Shown one piece after another: positions 41,962-51,358 of a stretch of 64,000 nucleotides of DNA. The DNA is taken from positions 17,322 to 81,321 of the forward strand of contig NZ_JARNTW010000028.1 of assembly GCF_029433105.1 (NCBI RefSeq). The letters run 5' to 3'. Numbering within the stretch: position 1 is the first letter of the stretch; each line of letters opens with the position of its first letter. Position numbers and translations under genes: made by a program. The notes below the pieces were generated by a model. It was given only the letters and a program-made list of their open reading frames with translations, did not search any database and was not told where the DNA came from. The DNA is from Runella sp. MFBS21. Its GTDB lineage: Bacteria > Bacteroidota > Bacteroidia > Cytophagales > Spirosomataceae.

Positions 41962-42020
41962 GGTTAAAGATTAACGTTCCAAAATTAACAAAAGTTACCA
42001 AATTGGTGACTTTTATTTGT

Positions 42021-44039
42021 TCAATCCACCAAATCCTCGTCTAATTCCCACTTGATTAGGAGTTTAATATCTTCTTTAATTTGGGTGAAATTGTCCTGTA
42101 CTTCCTGTTCAGTAATCTCTCTGCGGGGAAGTTCTTTCTTCGTTTTTTTTAGCTCTTCTATTTCTACGGCGATATAGCCATTAAAAAGCTTGAGGTCAAT
42201 TTCTTCCCCAAAGTTATCCGCAACTTTGCCCACAAAATGCCCCTGAGAAAGCGTTGAAATCTTAGAGGCGGGAATGAGTTGTTCCATGTTCTTTGATTCC
42301 GTAACATTCAAGTCACTTTTTTGAAAGGAGGTAGAAAACTTTTGTTGATTGGTTTTTCCAAACATTTTTGAAAGGGTTTCCGCCGTTTGGTTATTAACGG
42401 ATCCTGAGAAAATGGTACCGCAGGTGTTGACAATGACGTTTGCCTGTTCTTTTCCATAGTCCTTGGTAAGTTGCTCCATGTCCTGAATTCCCAACCACGT
42501 AGCTACGTTATAGCTTCGCACGGTGGCGATGAAGTTGTCCAGACCTCTAAGGTACATAGAAGGCAACTCGTCAATAAAAAAGGCTGATTTGATACCCTTT
42601 TTTTTGAATTGATAAATAAGGCGCATGATGGTAGCGGTATAAACCGAGAGCGCGGAGGAATAAATATTGATTTTTTCGGGGTTATTGGCAAGGCATAGAA
42701 TTTTTGGTTCTTGTGGGTTATTAATGTCTAAATCCATGTCATTGCCAGACATGACCCAATAAATTTTGGGTGATGAAAGCCGAGCAAGCGCGTTTTGCGC
42801 ACTTGCTACCTGACCTGCCAACTGTTCCCCCGCTTTATTGGCCATTGCGACCTGAAACATGGCCGTATAAGCCCCCAACTCGTCATACTTTACCATACAA
42901 CCAATTACCTCATTAGGATTTTGAGCAATGAGTTCGATACAATGAGGTAGTGTACAAATGGGTCTTCCTTTCAACCTATCTGCGTACTTTTTTTCCATGA
43001 GACGCAGGTAATAGATGGTTACAGTAAGATAATTGATAGCAGAGTCGGCAAAGAAATCTCCTTCTTTCTTAATCCACGTTCTGTTGAGGTTCAACATCAA
43101 AACCTTAGCCGTTTCGTTGGCCTCTTCAATGGTCGAAATATACTTTTCATCCAGAGGGTTTGAGCGAATAGAGAGTGTAACATCATCAAAATTAATCACT
43201 CCAAATTTTGGGATAATAGGCTCATTATTAGCCGTTTTTCCAAAAGTGTATTTATTATTTTGCAGGGCCTTATAAAAAGAATTAAAGGCTTCGAGTGACA
43301 AATCTGGATACTTCACGTCATAGACAAGAGCGGAGTATCCTTTGTACACACTTTGCCAAAGCGCGGGAATGAGGACGGTAAACGTTTTTCCTGAGCCTTG
43401 GGAGCCTAATACAAGGACCGCCCGTTGTGGATTGATGACATTGATATAGCCTTCATTCCACTGTGAATTATAAGGATATTGCAGTTTGTAGTTGACAGAA
43501 AAAGGATTGGTGATAAGTTTTTGATTTTGGGGGAACTGTTCGTTTTCATCGTTGAAAACATCTATTTCAGGAACCGAGACCATTGATGAAAACTCAAGCC
43601 CTCCTTTGATAATTAATATCACAGCGATTGACTGCAATGTCATTAGAGCAGTAAAAATAGTAAGCTGCCTACCCTCTTTTTCAAAGAGATAAGCAGTTAG
43701 TAGTAGCACACTTACCCCTACAAAAAGTAACATATTGGCTCTTGTTTTGCTAGCTTTTAGGTTAGCTTTTGGCGATGATACCATCGCCAACAAGACGCAC
43801 AATACCAAGACGATGTAGATTAATACATTGCTTTGGTAGATGGGTTTATTCTTTCCCATCCAACTCCCTACTTTGAAAATGATAGTGTTTAGGCCGTTTT
43901 TCTGACTAAAAACGTCGGAAAAATACGTCGTAAACCAGTACATGCTCTGCACGCAGAGTAATGTGATAAGGAGATACAGCAGGATGTTGTAAATCTCCTT
44001 GCCGTGCTCTTTTTCTTTAGCCGTTGCGGTTGCCTCCAT
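42021..44039 (-). CDS. Type IV coupling protein (TraG/VirD4-family ATPase)
   Basis: 672 residues. Four hydrophobic segments in the first 150 residues anchor it in the inner membrane. Walker A GSQGSGKTFTVLIPAL (about 212-227), Walker B AFFIDELPSMYL, and GLQDMEQL-type motif (WLGIQDMEQLTKDYG) define the coupling ATPase, with NTCGTIFSGSVNNQTAETLSK following. It brings the relaxase-DNA complex to the channel. Encoded on the opposite strand to the tra operon, with a 110-nt divergent promoter region between. Bacteroidetes conjugative elements have such a TraG/MobC-type coupling protein. Confidence 0.9.
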   Translation of the reverse strand: MEATATAKEKEHGKEIYNILLYLLITLLCVQSMYWFTTYFSDVFSQKNGLNTIIFKVGSWMGKNKPIYQSNVLIYIVLVLCVLLAMVSSPKANLKASKTRANMLLFVGVSVLLLTAYLFEKEGRQLTIFTALMTLQSIAVILIIKGGLEFSSMVSVPEIDVFNDENEQFPQNQKLITNPFSVNYKLQYPYNSQWNEGYINVINPQRAVLVLGSQGSGKTFTVLIPALWQSVYKGYSALVYDVKYPDLSLEAFNSFYKALQNNKYTFGKTANNEPIIPKFGVINFDDVTLSIRSNPLDEKYISTIEEANETAKVLMLNLNRTWIKKEGDFFADSAINYLTVTIYYLRLMEKKYADRLKGRPICTLPHCIELIAQNPNEVIGCMVKYDELGAYTAMFQVAMANKAGEQLAGQVASAQNALARLSSPKIYWVMSGNDMDLDINNPQEPKILCLANNPEKINIYSSALSVYTATIMRLIYQFKKKGIKSAFFIDELPSMYLRGLDNFIATVRSYNVATWLGIQDMEQLTKDYGKEQANVIVNTCGTIFSGSVNNQTAETLSKMFGKTNQQKFSTSFQKSDLNVTESKNMEQLIPASKISTLSQGHFVGKVADNFGEEIDLKLFNGYIAVEIEELKKTKKELPRREITEQEVQDNFTQIKEDIKLLIKWELDEDLVD

Positions 44040-44152
44040 AAAATAGTTGTTAAAAAATTTTGAAGTTTTTGTTGAATAAATTTTATTTGTACGAAAGTTA
44101 TTAAAAATATTTGTACAAAATTATTTTTTTTTCACCAAAAACCAAAAAAAGG
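44040..44152. promoter_or_regulatory. Divergent promoter region of coupling protein and tra operon
   Basis: AT-rich. Two TTTGTAC copies (about 44087 and 44110) are separated by about one and a half to two turns; TTTG ... TATTTG resembles the Bacteroidetes TTTG / TAnnTTTG promoter on the plus strand, though the second box is imperfect. Confidence 0.4.
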
Positions 44153-44473
44153 ATGAAACGTATCATTCAATCTCTCAAGCAAGCTTCTTTCTTTGTTTTC
44201 GTTTCAGTGAGTGCCGCTATGGCACAGGCAGGGGGTATCCAAAAGGGTGCCAGTGCGCTAACCGCCCTAACGAGCGACTTACAAAGTTATATAGACCCAG
44301 TGACTACGGTAGTGTACGTAGTTGCGGCGGTCATTGGGTTAGTTGGCGCACTAAAAGTGTATGTCAACTGGCAAAATGGCAAGGAAAACGTCATGGCGTC
44401 TGCCACTGGCTGGTTAGGGGCTTGTCTCTTTCTCCTAATTGCTAATACCGTATTGAGAGCCATGTTTATCTAA
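44153..44473 (+). CDS. traE: TraE-like (DUF4134) membrane protein
   Basis: 106 residues from ATG 44153, preceded by AAAAAAAGG; the frame is open from a TTG at 44111. Signal-peptide-like start (RIIQSLKQASFFVFVSVSAAMA) then two membrane segments around VYVVAAVIGLVGALKVYVNW and GWLGACLFLLIANTVL. The KVYVNWQNGKENV..GW motif is DUF4134. In size and position it corresponds to the VirB2-like pilin-type protein of Bacteroidetes transfer systems. First of three related genes and followed by a terminator-like hairpin. Confidence 0.82.
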   Translation: MKRIIQSLKQASFFVFVSVSAAMAQAGGIQKGASALTALTSDLQSYIDPVTTVVYVVAAVIGLVGALKVYVNWQNGKENVMASATGWLGACLFLLIANTVLRAMFI

Positions 44474-44505
44474 AAAAAGGTAGGGGTAATTTCCCCTATC
44501 TTTTT
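44474..44505 (+). terminator. Hairpin between first and second DUF4134-like genes
   Basis: AAAAAG-G-TAGGGG and CCCCTA-T-CTTTTT pair around TAATTT with one G-T wobble, followed by T-rich DNA. It could be an attenuator making the first (pilin-like) gene more abundant than the rest of the operon. Confidence 0.7.
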
Positions 44506-44528
44506 AATCTATCTGTTCGATTTATCCC

Positions 44529-44876
44529 ATGAAAAAACTATTCATAAGTATCCTTTTTATAGGGGTCTATTCGGCGTCTTTTGCGCAGGTCTATTACGAT
44601 GACAGCGCAGGTGATACAGGAATCAGAAGCCATATTACAGGCCCTCTGACGGGTTATATTCCCCTCTTCTACAAATTCTCAATGGCTATTATTGCCATTG
44701 TTGCGATTGTCATTACGGCTAAAATATACGTGCGTTGGCAAGAGGGGGATGACTCTGTTTTTTCCTCGATTACGCGGTGGTACTTTGGGTTGATTGTCGT
44801 AGCCGCCCTGCTGTATTTTTTGAAGCTCTATTTCCAAGATTACGAATTACGCTATAAACCTGACCTCAATTTCTAA
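44529..44876 (+). CDS. Second DUF4134-like membrane protein
   Basis: 115 residues. Signal peptide MKKLFISILFIGVYSASFAQ, then two membrane segments with KIYVRWQEGDDSVFSSITRW between them, the same K.Y..W..G....W motif as in the TraE-like protein. A likely paralogue that arose by gene duplication. 4 nt before the next gene. Confidence 0.78.
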   Translation: MKKLFISILFIGVYSASFAQVYYDDSAGDTGIRSHITGPLTGYIPLFYKFSMAIIAIVAIVITAKIYVRWQEGDDSVFSSITRWYFGLIVVAALLYFLKLYFQDYELRYKPDLNF

Positions 44877-44880
44877 GCAC

Positions 44881-45309
44881 ATGGGAGAAGCAGACGGTAT
44901 ATATGCAACGATTAAACAAGTCGTCGTTACCGCTAGTGCGGCGGCGGGTGTCATTGCAGGGTTCAAAATCTACATGAAATGGAATCGGGGCGAATTTGTG
45001 ACGCACCAAATTTTTTCATGGATTGTGGGGCTTTTATCGGTGGGAGCCTTGACTTACGCGGTCAATGTTTACATCTACGGGGGCGGCCTCCAAGCGGGGT
45101 TGGCCGTGGGTTGGATTGATTTACTGAAGGTCGAAATCTACGAGGCGGTGATGCTTTTTGGCATCGTCGTTTCGGTCGTTTCAGTCATTAGGATTTACTA
45201 CAAGTACAACGAAGGAGAAGACATTGTCCCACTCATTTATCAATGGGTGGGTGCTTTGCTTTTCCTTTCGGTCATGGGATTGATTGTGTTTTCACTCATT
45301 AAATATTAA
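44881..45309 (+). CDS. Membrane protein with two DUF4134-like units
   Basis: 142 residues, about four membrane segments, no cleavable signal. The motif occurs twice: KIYMKWNRGEFVTHQIFSW (about 27-45) and RIYYKYNEGEDIVPLIYQW (about 103-121). It looks like an internal duplication of the two-segment unit found singly in the two preceding proteins. Coupled to its neighbours by 4-5 nt gaps. Role in the channel or pilus is inferred from relatives. Confidence 0.75.
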   Translation: MGEADGIYATIKQVVVTASAAAGVIAGFKIYMKWNRGEFVTHQIFSWIVGLLSVGALTYAVNVYIYGGGLQAGLAVGWIDLLKVEIYEAVMLFGIVVSVVSVIRIYYKYNEGEDIVPLIYQWVGALLFLSVMGLIVFSLIKY

Positions 45310-45314
45310 TCCAT

Positions 45315-45623
45315 ATGAATACAAAAGTCATGAAAGGCATTGATGATGAAATTGAGTTTAAAGGCTTCAAGGGACGTTATTTCTATCAGTTAGCAGGTAG
45401 TGTTTTGGGGCTTTTGACGCTCGTGTTTCTTCTGTATACCACTGGTATTAACAGTTTTATCCTACTCTTTGTGGCGGTGGGTGCCGGTGCCTTTGCCCTT
45501 ACTTACATCAAGGGCAATATGGAGAAAAATGGCAAATATGGGCATATCCATAAGCAACATGCACCGCCGCAGCATGTGATTATCAACAAGCCGTTTCACA
45601 AGTTAATCGCTAAATCATACTAA
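45315..45623 (+). CDS. traF: TraF-like (DUF4133, VirB3-like) membrane protein
   Basis: 102 residues. Soluble N-terminus with FKGFKGRYFYQLAGSVLGLL, then two membrane segments (about 29-48 and 52-67) and a basic end; this is the DUF4133 TraF layout. VirB3-type proteins associate with the VirB4 ATPase, which is the next gene and starts within the last base of this stop. Confidence 0.82.
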   Translation: MNTKVMKGIDDEIEFKGFKGRYFYQLAGSVLGLLTLVFLLYTTGINSFILLFVAVGAGAFALTYIKGNMEKNGKYGHIHKQHAPPQHVIINKPFHKLIAKSY

Positions 45624-48118
45624 TGAAAAAGCCCAAAAACATCGCTGATATTTTCCCTTTGCTTTCCATTGAGGAAGGGGGACTTATCGTTACCAAAAAT
45701 GCCGATTTATGTTTTGCTTATCAGATTGAATACCCAGAGGTATTCATTCAGAGCGAAGCCAATTACCACGCCTGTTTAGAGGCTATTTACGGGGCGTTGA
45801 AAAATGTAGGAGAAGGCTATCTGATCCATAAGCAGGATTTTTTTATTGAGGACAAATACATACCTGATTTTTCCTACATTCAGGACAATGATTTTGTGTT
45901 GAAGCAGAACGAGCTTAACTTCAAAGACCGCCCATTTTTGAATCATCGGGGGTTTTTATACGTGATTTTGCCCAACGAAGACCCCTTAAAAAGAAACAGT
46001 ACCAGCTCGTCGCTTTTTAAGCGGTTTAACCAAAGCAAAGAGGCCACCAAGCCCAAAACAATTGCTAGTTTTATCGAGAAAAACAAGGCGTTTGCTTCTA
46101 CGGTCAATCAAAGCAAGCTCTTTAAAATACGTAAACTCAACCGCCTTGAAATCGTTGGAGATAAGCAGCATACAGGCTTATTAGATAACTATTTTACGCT
46201 TGCCTTTGAGGATAAGAACCTGTACGATATATCCAGTGAAAACGGGGTGTTTCGGGTGGGAAATCAGGCTTCTTATACTTTCGTGGTCAATGAGTTGGAT
46301 CAGTATCCGCAGGAGTTGCCGCCGATTGTCAGTTTCAAGGATTACAGCACGGACCGTACCAAAGTACCTGCTTCGTATGGACTTAACTTTGGCCTTAATC
46401 TTCGAGTCAATCACGTTTATAATCAAATTCTTTATATACCTTCTCAGCAAAATTTAGTCACGCAACTAACGGGAGAAGTAAGACGGCATTTTAGTTTTTC
46501 GGCGTGGAGTCGGGATAATACCTTTTCAATGGAGCAAAAAACTTCTTTCATAGATTCCATGAAAGACGGGATGCTTGCCGTCAAGGGACACTTCAATATC
46601 CAAACCTTCAATACGAAACAAGAAGAGCTAGAAGAACAGAAAGACCTTGTTTCCTCAGCGATTCAATCTACTGGCTTTATTTCAAAGGTGGCTACCACCT
46701 TTGGGGAGCAGCTTTTTTGGTCGTGCATCCCAGGAAACGCGGGAGAGCTTGGATATGATAATTTTTCTACCCTAAGCCTTGACAATGCCGTTGCGTTATT
46801 CAACTACGAAACCAATTACAATGATTTGCCTTGGCAAAACGCGGGGATTTTGCTTACTGACCGCTTCGGTTCCCCACGCATCGTTGACGTGTTCTTCAAT
46901 CCGTTGAAGGAAAACCTAATCAACAATAGAAATTTTACGGTGATTGGCCCTTCGGGTTCGGGCAAATCATTTACCATGAACAACCTTGTGTATTATCTTC
47001 TGTCAAGTAAAGCGCACGTAACGATTGTAGATATTGGGCATTCTTACAAACGATTGGGTGAAATCATGGGTGCTCGTTACATTACCCATTCGGATGAAGC
47101 CCCTATTAGGCTCAACCCCTTTTATTTTAAGGTGGATGAGTACAGTATGAAGGGGCAAAATGCGAATGAGCTGAAGGAAGAATTCAAACAGGTAATTTGT
47201 CAAATCCTTTTTCTACTCTTTAAGAAGGACGGAGACATCATCACCAAGGCCGAAGAAGTGACCATTTTTCACATGGTGACGGAGTATTATAACTATCTCG
47301 ATGCTCACAAAAACATCAGGGCTTGTTTTGATACGTTTTACGAATTCACCAAAGACGTATATCCCGATAAGTTCAGGAAAATGGGAGGCCGTGCCGAACG
47401 TGAATTTGATTTAGAAAAATTCTATTTCGTGCTAAGTCCTTTCTATAAGGACGGACAATATGGCTACCTGTTAAACGCAACCGACGATGTAGATTTGTCC
47501 GAAGAGCCGTTTGTGATTTACGAACTAGATAACATCAAAGACCACCCGATTTTACTTCCCGTCATCACGTTGATGATTACCAATACCTATGTAACGAAGC
47601 TTTTTAACCTCTCTGGAGTCTTGAAAATCCTGATTATTGAGGAAGCTTGGCGGGCGGTATCATCGGAATTTTTTGCTACGTTTTTGTTGTGGGCTTTCAA
47701 AACAGCCAGAAAGCACTTCGGTTCTATTGGCGTGGTAACGCAGGAAATAGAAGACCTTTTGAAGTCCGAAATTATCAAAGATGCTATTGTGCAAAACACG
47801 GACATCAAGATTATTATGGACATTCGGAAGTACTTACAACAAGCCGAAGAGGTCTTGAAGCTTTTTAAAATTAATTCCGCAAACGTCCCTCAAATTTTTT
47901 CCATTAACCGCAGTATGCAGCACTCCAATCGAGGTCCTTACAAAGAAATGGCTTTGGTTTTAGGGGATGTTTGCAAAGTTTACGGGGTAGAAGTCAGTAA
48001 GTACGGCGCCGCCATTTTCACCACGGAGCCGTCCGAGGTAGCACAAATCAAACAGTTGGCCGCGCGTAAGGGCATCTCTCAAATGCAAGCCGCCCTTGAA
48101 TGGGCAGATGCCAAATAA
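45623..48118 (+). CDS. traG: VirB4-type conjugation ATPase (TraG of Bacteroidetes elements)
   Basis: 831 residues, the family's normal size. N-terminal half: NIADIFPLLSIEEGGLIVTKNADL, VNELDQYPQELP, FTMEQ-like region. C-terminal ATPase: Walker A FTVIGPSGSGKSFTMNNL (about 440-457), Walker B LKILIIEEAWRAVSSEF, and arginine-finger region HFGSIGVVTQEIEDLLKSEI, ...QNTDIKIIMD. It energises assembly of the pilus/channel at the inner membrane. Forms the core of the tra operon. Confidence 0.92.
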   Translation: MKKPKNIADIFPLLSIEEGGLIVTKNADLCFAYQIEYPEVFIQSEANYHACLEAIYGALKNVGEGYLIHKQDFFIEDKYIPDFSYIQDNDFVLKQNELNFKDRPFLNHRGFLYVILPNEDPLKRNSTSSSLFKRFNQSKEATKPKTIASFIEKNKAFASTVNQSKLFKIRKLNRLEIVGDKQHTGLLDNYFTLAFEDKNLYDISSENGVFRVGNQASYTFVVNELDQYPQELPPIVSFKDYSTDRTKVPASYGLNFGLNLRVNHVYNQILYIPSQQNLVTQLTGEVRRHFSFSAWSRDNTFSMEQKTSFIDSMKDGMLAVKGHFNIQTFNTKQEELEEQKDLVSSAIQSTGFISKVATTFGEQLFWSCIPGNAGELGYDNFSTLSLDNAVALFNYETNYNDLPWQNAGILLTDRFGSPRIVDVFFNPLKENLINNRNFTVIGPSGSGKSFTMNNLVYYLLSSKAHVTIVDIGHSYKRLGEIMGARYITHSDEAPIRLNPFYFKVDEYSMKGQNANELKEEFKQVICQILFLLFKKDGDIITKAEEVTIFHMVTEYYNYLDAHKNIRACFDTFYEFTKDVYPDKFRKMGGRAEREFDLEKFYFVLSPFYKDGQYGYLLNATDDVDLSEEPFVIYELDNIKDHPILLPVITLMITNTYVTKLFNLSGVLKILIIEEAWRAVSSEFFATFLLWAFKTARKHFGSIGVVTQEIEDLLKSEIIKDAIVQNTDIKIIMDIRKYLQQAEEVLKLFKINSANVPQIFSINRSMQHSNRGPYKEMALVLGDVCKVYGVEVSKYGAAIFTTEPSEVAQIKQLAARKGISQMQAALEWADAK

Positions 48119-48126
48119 TTACCACC

Positions 48127-48216
48127 ATGGAAATTTGGGAAATTTTATTGTACGCTTTAAGCGTAGGGTGTTTTATCTACTCTCTACGCCTCCTAAAGAA
48201 ATTATTCAACAAATAA
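48127..48216 (+). CDS. Very small membrane peptide
   Basis: 29 residues (MEIWEILLYALSVGCFIYSL, then RLLKKLFNK). One hydrophobic helix and a basic end. It starts 8 nt after the VirB4 stop and ends 13 nt before the next gene, filling the gap, which supports translation. Function unknown; perhaps a small channel component. Confidence 0.5.
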   Translation: MEIWEILLYALSVGCFIYSLRLLKKLFNK

Positions 48217-48229
48217 TCAACTCACAATC

Positions 48230-49348
48230 ATGAAAAAAGCAATCGCCTTTGTAATCGCTTTTCTACTCGCCTACGGAGTACAGGCGCAATTTGTAGTCAG
48301 TGACCCAATGCACACGGGGGTAACGACCTTGATTAAGCTGATTCAAGACCCGTCGTTTAAAACGATGGTCAAAAATATCGAGCAGCTTCAAAAAGTGGCT
48401 TCTGCCGTTCGGCAATTTCACCGAGGTATGGAAACCGTCAAAGCTGTTCAAAATTGCGTGGCTAAGATGCAAAAGCTGTCCGCTGCGGTTTCTAGGGACG
48501 GCCATATTTACCCCTCTGAATTCGCGGCCATGACCCAAGACATTGAGGCCCTTGCCGCCGAGGGTTCCAGTATTTTTAAGGATATGAGAACCGCTACTAC
48601 TCAATCCGGGGGAGTTTTGAAAATGACCGACGCCGAGCGCGTTAATTTTTTGGACAACGCCTACAAGCGTGTCTCAAAGTTTAGTGCAACCATTGACCGC
48701 TATTTTGCCAAGGTTAGAGCCATGAGTATTCAACGCTCAGGTAACAAAATAGATATGGCAAATACGGCGAAACTCTACCGTTTGGCTTCGCAAGTAGGTT
48801 CCGTAGGTTCGGGGGGAGAAATCTACCGAAATACCCGGGACCTTGCCTATGATATGGGTTATGATGACACGGATACAAGTATTCTGGATAAGGCTTATAC
48901 CAATGCCGCCGCGAAATTACTTCGTGAAAAACAGGCGCAATGTGCCGAAAATCAAGCAAACTACTATGATGAATATGCCTTCAAAGAGGCACAAATGGAC
49001 AAGGACGCTTTTTACGCTTTGCTTAATGAAGGATACACCTACAAGGAGAAAAAGGAGAAAATAAGCAAAATCCTTACTAACGCGATTACATGGAACTTTC
49101 AAGTAGCGAAAGAAGCCCTAAACCAAGTGGATGAAATCAGGGGAGCGGGAGATGGTCAGAACCAAGTTAACGTACAAGAAGAAATAGAAAAGGGGATATC
49201 CAATTTCTATGACCCGTCTGGGAAAGAAATTTCTAATGAGGAATTTATGGTTCAGGTCAGAATCAAGGCCAGAGAGCTGATGCGTCCCGTGAGGGAGCAA
49301 TTACGCACCAAATGGAAGTTGGACGAGTGTATGACCCTTGGCTATTAA
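48230..49348 (+). CDS. traI: TraI-like (DUF4141, VirB5-like) secreted protein
   Basis: 372 residues. Signal peptide KKAIAFVIAFLLAYGVQAQ. The mature part begins FVVSDPMHTGVTTLIKLIQD and is largely helical and coiled-coil-like (MVKNIEQLQKVASAVRQFH; TQDIEALAAEGSSIFKDMR), matching TraI of the CTnDOT-type transfer systems. The N-terminal 200 residues fit best; the C-terminal extension (NEGYTYKEKKEKISK...) is longer than in the short family members. Predicted periplasmic pilus-tip or assembly role by analogy to VirB5. Confidence 0.8.
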   Translation: MKKAIAFVIAFLLAYGVQAQFVVSDPMHTGVTTLIKLIQDPSFKTMVKNIEQLQKVASAVRQFHRGMETVKAVQNCVAKMQKLSAAVSRDGHIYPSEFAAMTQDIEALAAEGSSIFKDMRTATTQSGGVLKMTDAERVNFLDNAYKRVSKFSATIDRYFAKVRAMSIQRSGNKIDMANTAKLYRLASQVGSVGSGGEIYRNTRDLAYDMGYDDTDTSILDKAYTNAAAKLLREKQAQCAENQANYYDEYAFKEAQMDKDAFYALLNEGYTYKEKKEKISKILTNAITWNFQVAKEALNQVDEIRGAGDGQNQVNVQEEIEKGISNFYDPSGKEISNEEFMVQVRIKARELMRPVREQLRTKWKLDECMTLGY

Positions 49349-49352
49349 TCTT

Positions 49353-50378
49353 ATGGAAAGCCTTATAACCATTATCAATGAGCTGTATGAGAAACAGCTT
49401 CCAATGGCTACCACAATGGCGGAGACTATCGAAAAATACGTCAGAGCGTTTTCCGCCATTGGCGCACTCATTTATATTTTTGGAAGGGTGATTGTGCAAA
49501 TTGCCAATAATCAGGACATTGACGTTTTTCCGCTCTTGCGCCCTTTTGTCATTTTCTTACTTATTAACTCCTCTTCCCTTATTTGCAACGCCATTGACAG
49601 TTTTGGGACCGTGGTTAGAAACCAAGTCAACAGTGGCAACCTACAAATAGCCGACCGCGTCGCCACCCTAAATCAAAAGATTCAGGAGAAAATCGATAAG
49701 AAATGGGATGAGATTAGAACCAATCCAGAACTCTATAAGGATGCGTTTGGAAGTTCTAAAGCTAATGACTCTGAGATAATGGGAATAGAAACGGATTTTG
49801 TCGTTGATTTCAAAATCTCATTTGCCAAAGCGGAGGAGTCGATTAAGTTTCAAATTCTATCGGTGGTACAGACCATTCTACTTGCCTTGATGTACATCGC
49901 CGAGTCTTGTCTATTACTCATTAGTGTTTCTTATCGCCTTGTGCTTAGAATGGGTTTCCCTATCACCATAGCCTTAACGATTTTCCCGGGCTTCACCCAA
50001 GCCTTTGCCAATTGGGCAGGTCGCTACGTGAACTTTGCGATTCTTCCCGCCGTCGCTGCGATGTACAGCCGCATCAGTTTTGCACTTGTAGAAACCTACT
50101 TAAGTTATTATAATCCAGAGGAGGCCGTACAAGGCATGGGTGCCGAAATGCAACAGCCTGAATACTTAGGAATGGCCTTCATCAGCCTGCTATTCCTTTC
50201 CCTTATCGGCTACATTCAGGTCCCTTCAATGGCTAATATGCTGGTTACAGTGGGCGGCGTAGGGCAACTTTTGCAAGCCCCTAACCGTGCGGTTACGGGG
50301 GTGGGTAATGCGACCCAAACCGCTTCCCGAAACATTCAAAATTATATGAACGAAAGGCTTAACCGCAACAAAAAATGA
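49353..50378 (+). CDS. traJ: TraJ-like (VirB6-like) polytopic membrane protein
   Basis: 341 residues from ATG 49353 (MESLITIINELYEKQLPMAT); the frame also opens with TTG 49338. Several membrane segments (SAIGALIYIFGRVI, LLRPFVIFLLINS, ILLALMYIAESCLLLISVSYRLV, FPITIALTIFPGF, ISLLFLSLIGYIQVPSM) and the terminal PSMANMLVTVGGVGQL typical of TraJ. Forms part of the inner-membrane channel. Overlaps the next gene by 4 nt. Confidence 0.85.
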   Translation: MESLITIINELYEKQLPMATTMAETIEKYVRAFSAIGALIYIFGRVIVQIANNQDIDVFPLLRPFVIFLLINSSSLICNAIDSFGTVVRNQVNSGNLQIADRVATLNQKIQEKIDKKWDEIRTNPELYKDAFGSSKANDSEIMGIETDFVVDFKISFAKAEESIKFQILSVVQTILLALMYIAESCLLLISVSYRLVLRMGFPITIALTIFPGFTQAFANWAGRYVNFAILPAVAAMYSRISFALVETYLSYYNPEEAVQGMGAEMQQPEYLGMAFISLLFLSLIGYIQVPSMANMLVTVGGVGQLLQAPNRAVTGVGNATQTASRNIQNYMNERLNRNKK

Positions 50379-50608
50379 ATCAATACTTTCAAAAAAACCT
50401 CCTTGAATACTATAAAGTATTCGTCGGCGGCTGCATTGCCTCAGTAGCTCTCATGACTTTGGTAACGATTTACGTGGTGAATAGCTCGTATGAAAAAGTC
50501 AAAAAAGCAAACCGTGATACCTACGTCTTCTCCGCGAACGGGGCATCCATTCACGTTTTTATCCCCCAACAAAATGGAAGAACTACTAAAACTGCAAAAA
50601 CACTTTAA
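50375..50608 (+). CDS. Small single-pass membrane protein between traJ and traK
   Basis: 77 residues. N-terminal cytoplasmic part (NQYFQKNLLEYYKVF), one membrane segment (VGGCIASVALMTLVTIYVVNSS) and a short outer tail. Start overlaps the traJ stop (ATGA) and its end overlaps the traK start by 35 nt, so coupling is likely. No family assigned; the layout resembles a VirB8 N-terminus without the domain. Confidence 0.65.
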   Translation: MNQYFQKNLLEYYKVFVGGCIASVALMTLVTIYVVNSSYEKVKKANRDTYVFSANGASIHVFIPQQNGRTTKTAKTL

Positions 50609-51176
50609 TCGCGTGAAAATTGTAACCCTCATAGCCCTTGTTTCTTTGGCGTTGGTTTGTATCGTTTCGTTGATTCTATCCTACCGCAACACCGCAGAGT
50701 TCTCAAAACGCATCTATATCGTCAACAAAAATGCGCAGTTTGAGGCCATTGCCGGAACGGTCAATGAGAACAGACCCGTTGAAATCGGTTACCACGTCCG
50801 CAGGTTTCATGAGCTGTTTTTTAACCTGCTTCCCGACGCGGAAGAGATTGAAAGCAACACGAAAAAGAGCTTCTTTTTAGCGGATGAATCCGCCAAAAAA
50901 CTCTACGATGATTTGAAAGAACAGCATTTTTATTCTGACCTTATTCAAGGTAACGTGGTTCAAAAAATCAACATCGATAGCGTAGCTATTAATTCAGCCC
51001 TCTACCCCTATGAGGCCATTACCTACGCTACTATTAAGCAGACCAGAGCTACTACCAACGCCACGAAAAAGATAATTACGCATTGTCAATTGGAAGATAC
51101 CCCTCGTAGCGTCCGCAGCCCCAACGGGCTATTTATCCGACACTTTAAGATTGTGGACTCAAAAATATGGAAATGA
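50574..51176 (+). CDS. traK: TraK-like (VirB8-like) protein
   Basis: 200 residues from ATG 50574 (MEELLKLQKHFNRVK); the frame is open from 50490 but that start would add 28 unrelated residues. One membrane segment (VTLIALVSLALVCIVSLIL), then a periplasmic domain with RPVEIGYHVRRFHELFFNLLPD, the hallmark region of TraK, ending SPNGLFIRHFKIVDSKIWK. VirB8-type proteins nucleate the channel across the inner membrane. Confidence 0.87.
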   Translation: MEELLKLQKHFNRVKIVTLIALVSLALVCIVSLILSYRNTAEFSKRIYIVNKNAQFEAIAGTVNENRPVEIGYHVRRFHELFFNLLPDAEEIESNTKKSFFLADESAKKLYDDLKEQHFYSDLIQGNVVQKINIDSVAINSALYPYEAITYATIKQTRATTNATKKIITHCQLEDTPRSVRSPNGLFIRHFKIVDSKIWK

Positions 51177-51358
51177 GGAATCACAGCCTTTTGGAGCTTT
51201 TGCTCCTGTATCTCTCCAAGCGGGTGACGGTCTATCAACACCGCTTTGATGATGATATAAAAGCGTGGCAACGAGCGAATCCTAAGATTAGAAATGTTGC
51301 CTTTATCATTCTTTTTCTTACATGTCTTTTAACCATTTATCTCTCATGGAAACAGTAG
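51167..51358 (+). CDS. TraL-like small membrane protein
   Basis: 63 residues. Charged N-terminus and one membrane segment near the end (NVAFIILFLTCLLTIYLSW). Placed between traK and traM, the position of TraL (DUF3989) in Bacteroidetes systems; it is shorter than usual and overlaps both neighbours (10 and 13 nt). Confidence 0.65.
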   Translation: MEMRNHSLLELLLLYLSKRVTVYQHRFDDDIKAWQRANPKIRNVAFIILFLTCLLTIYLSWKQ

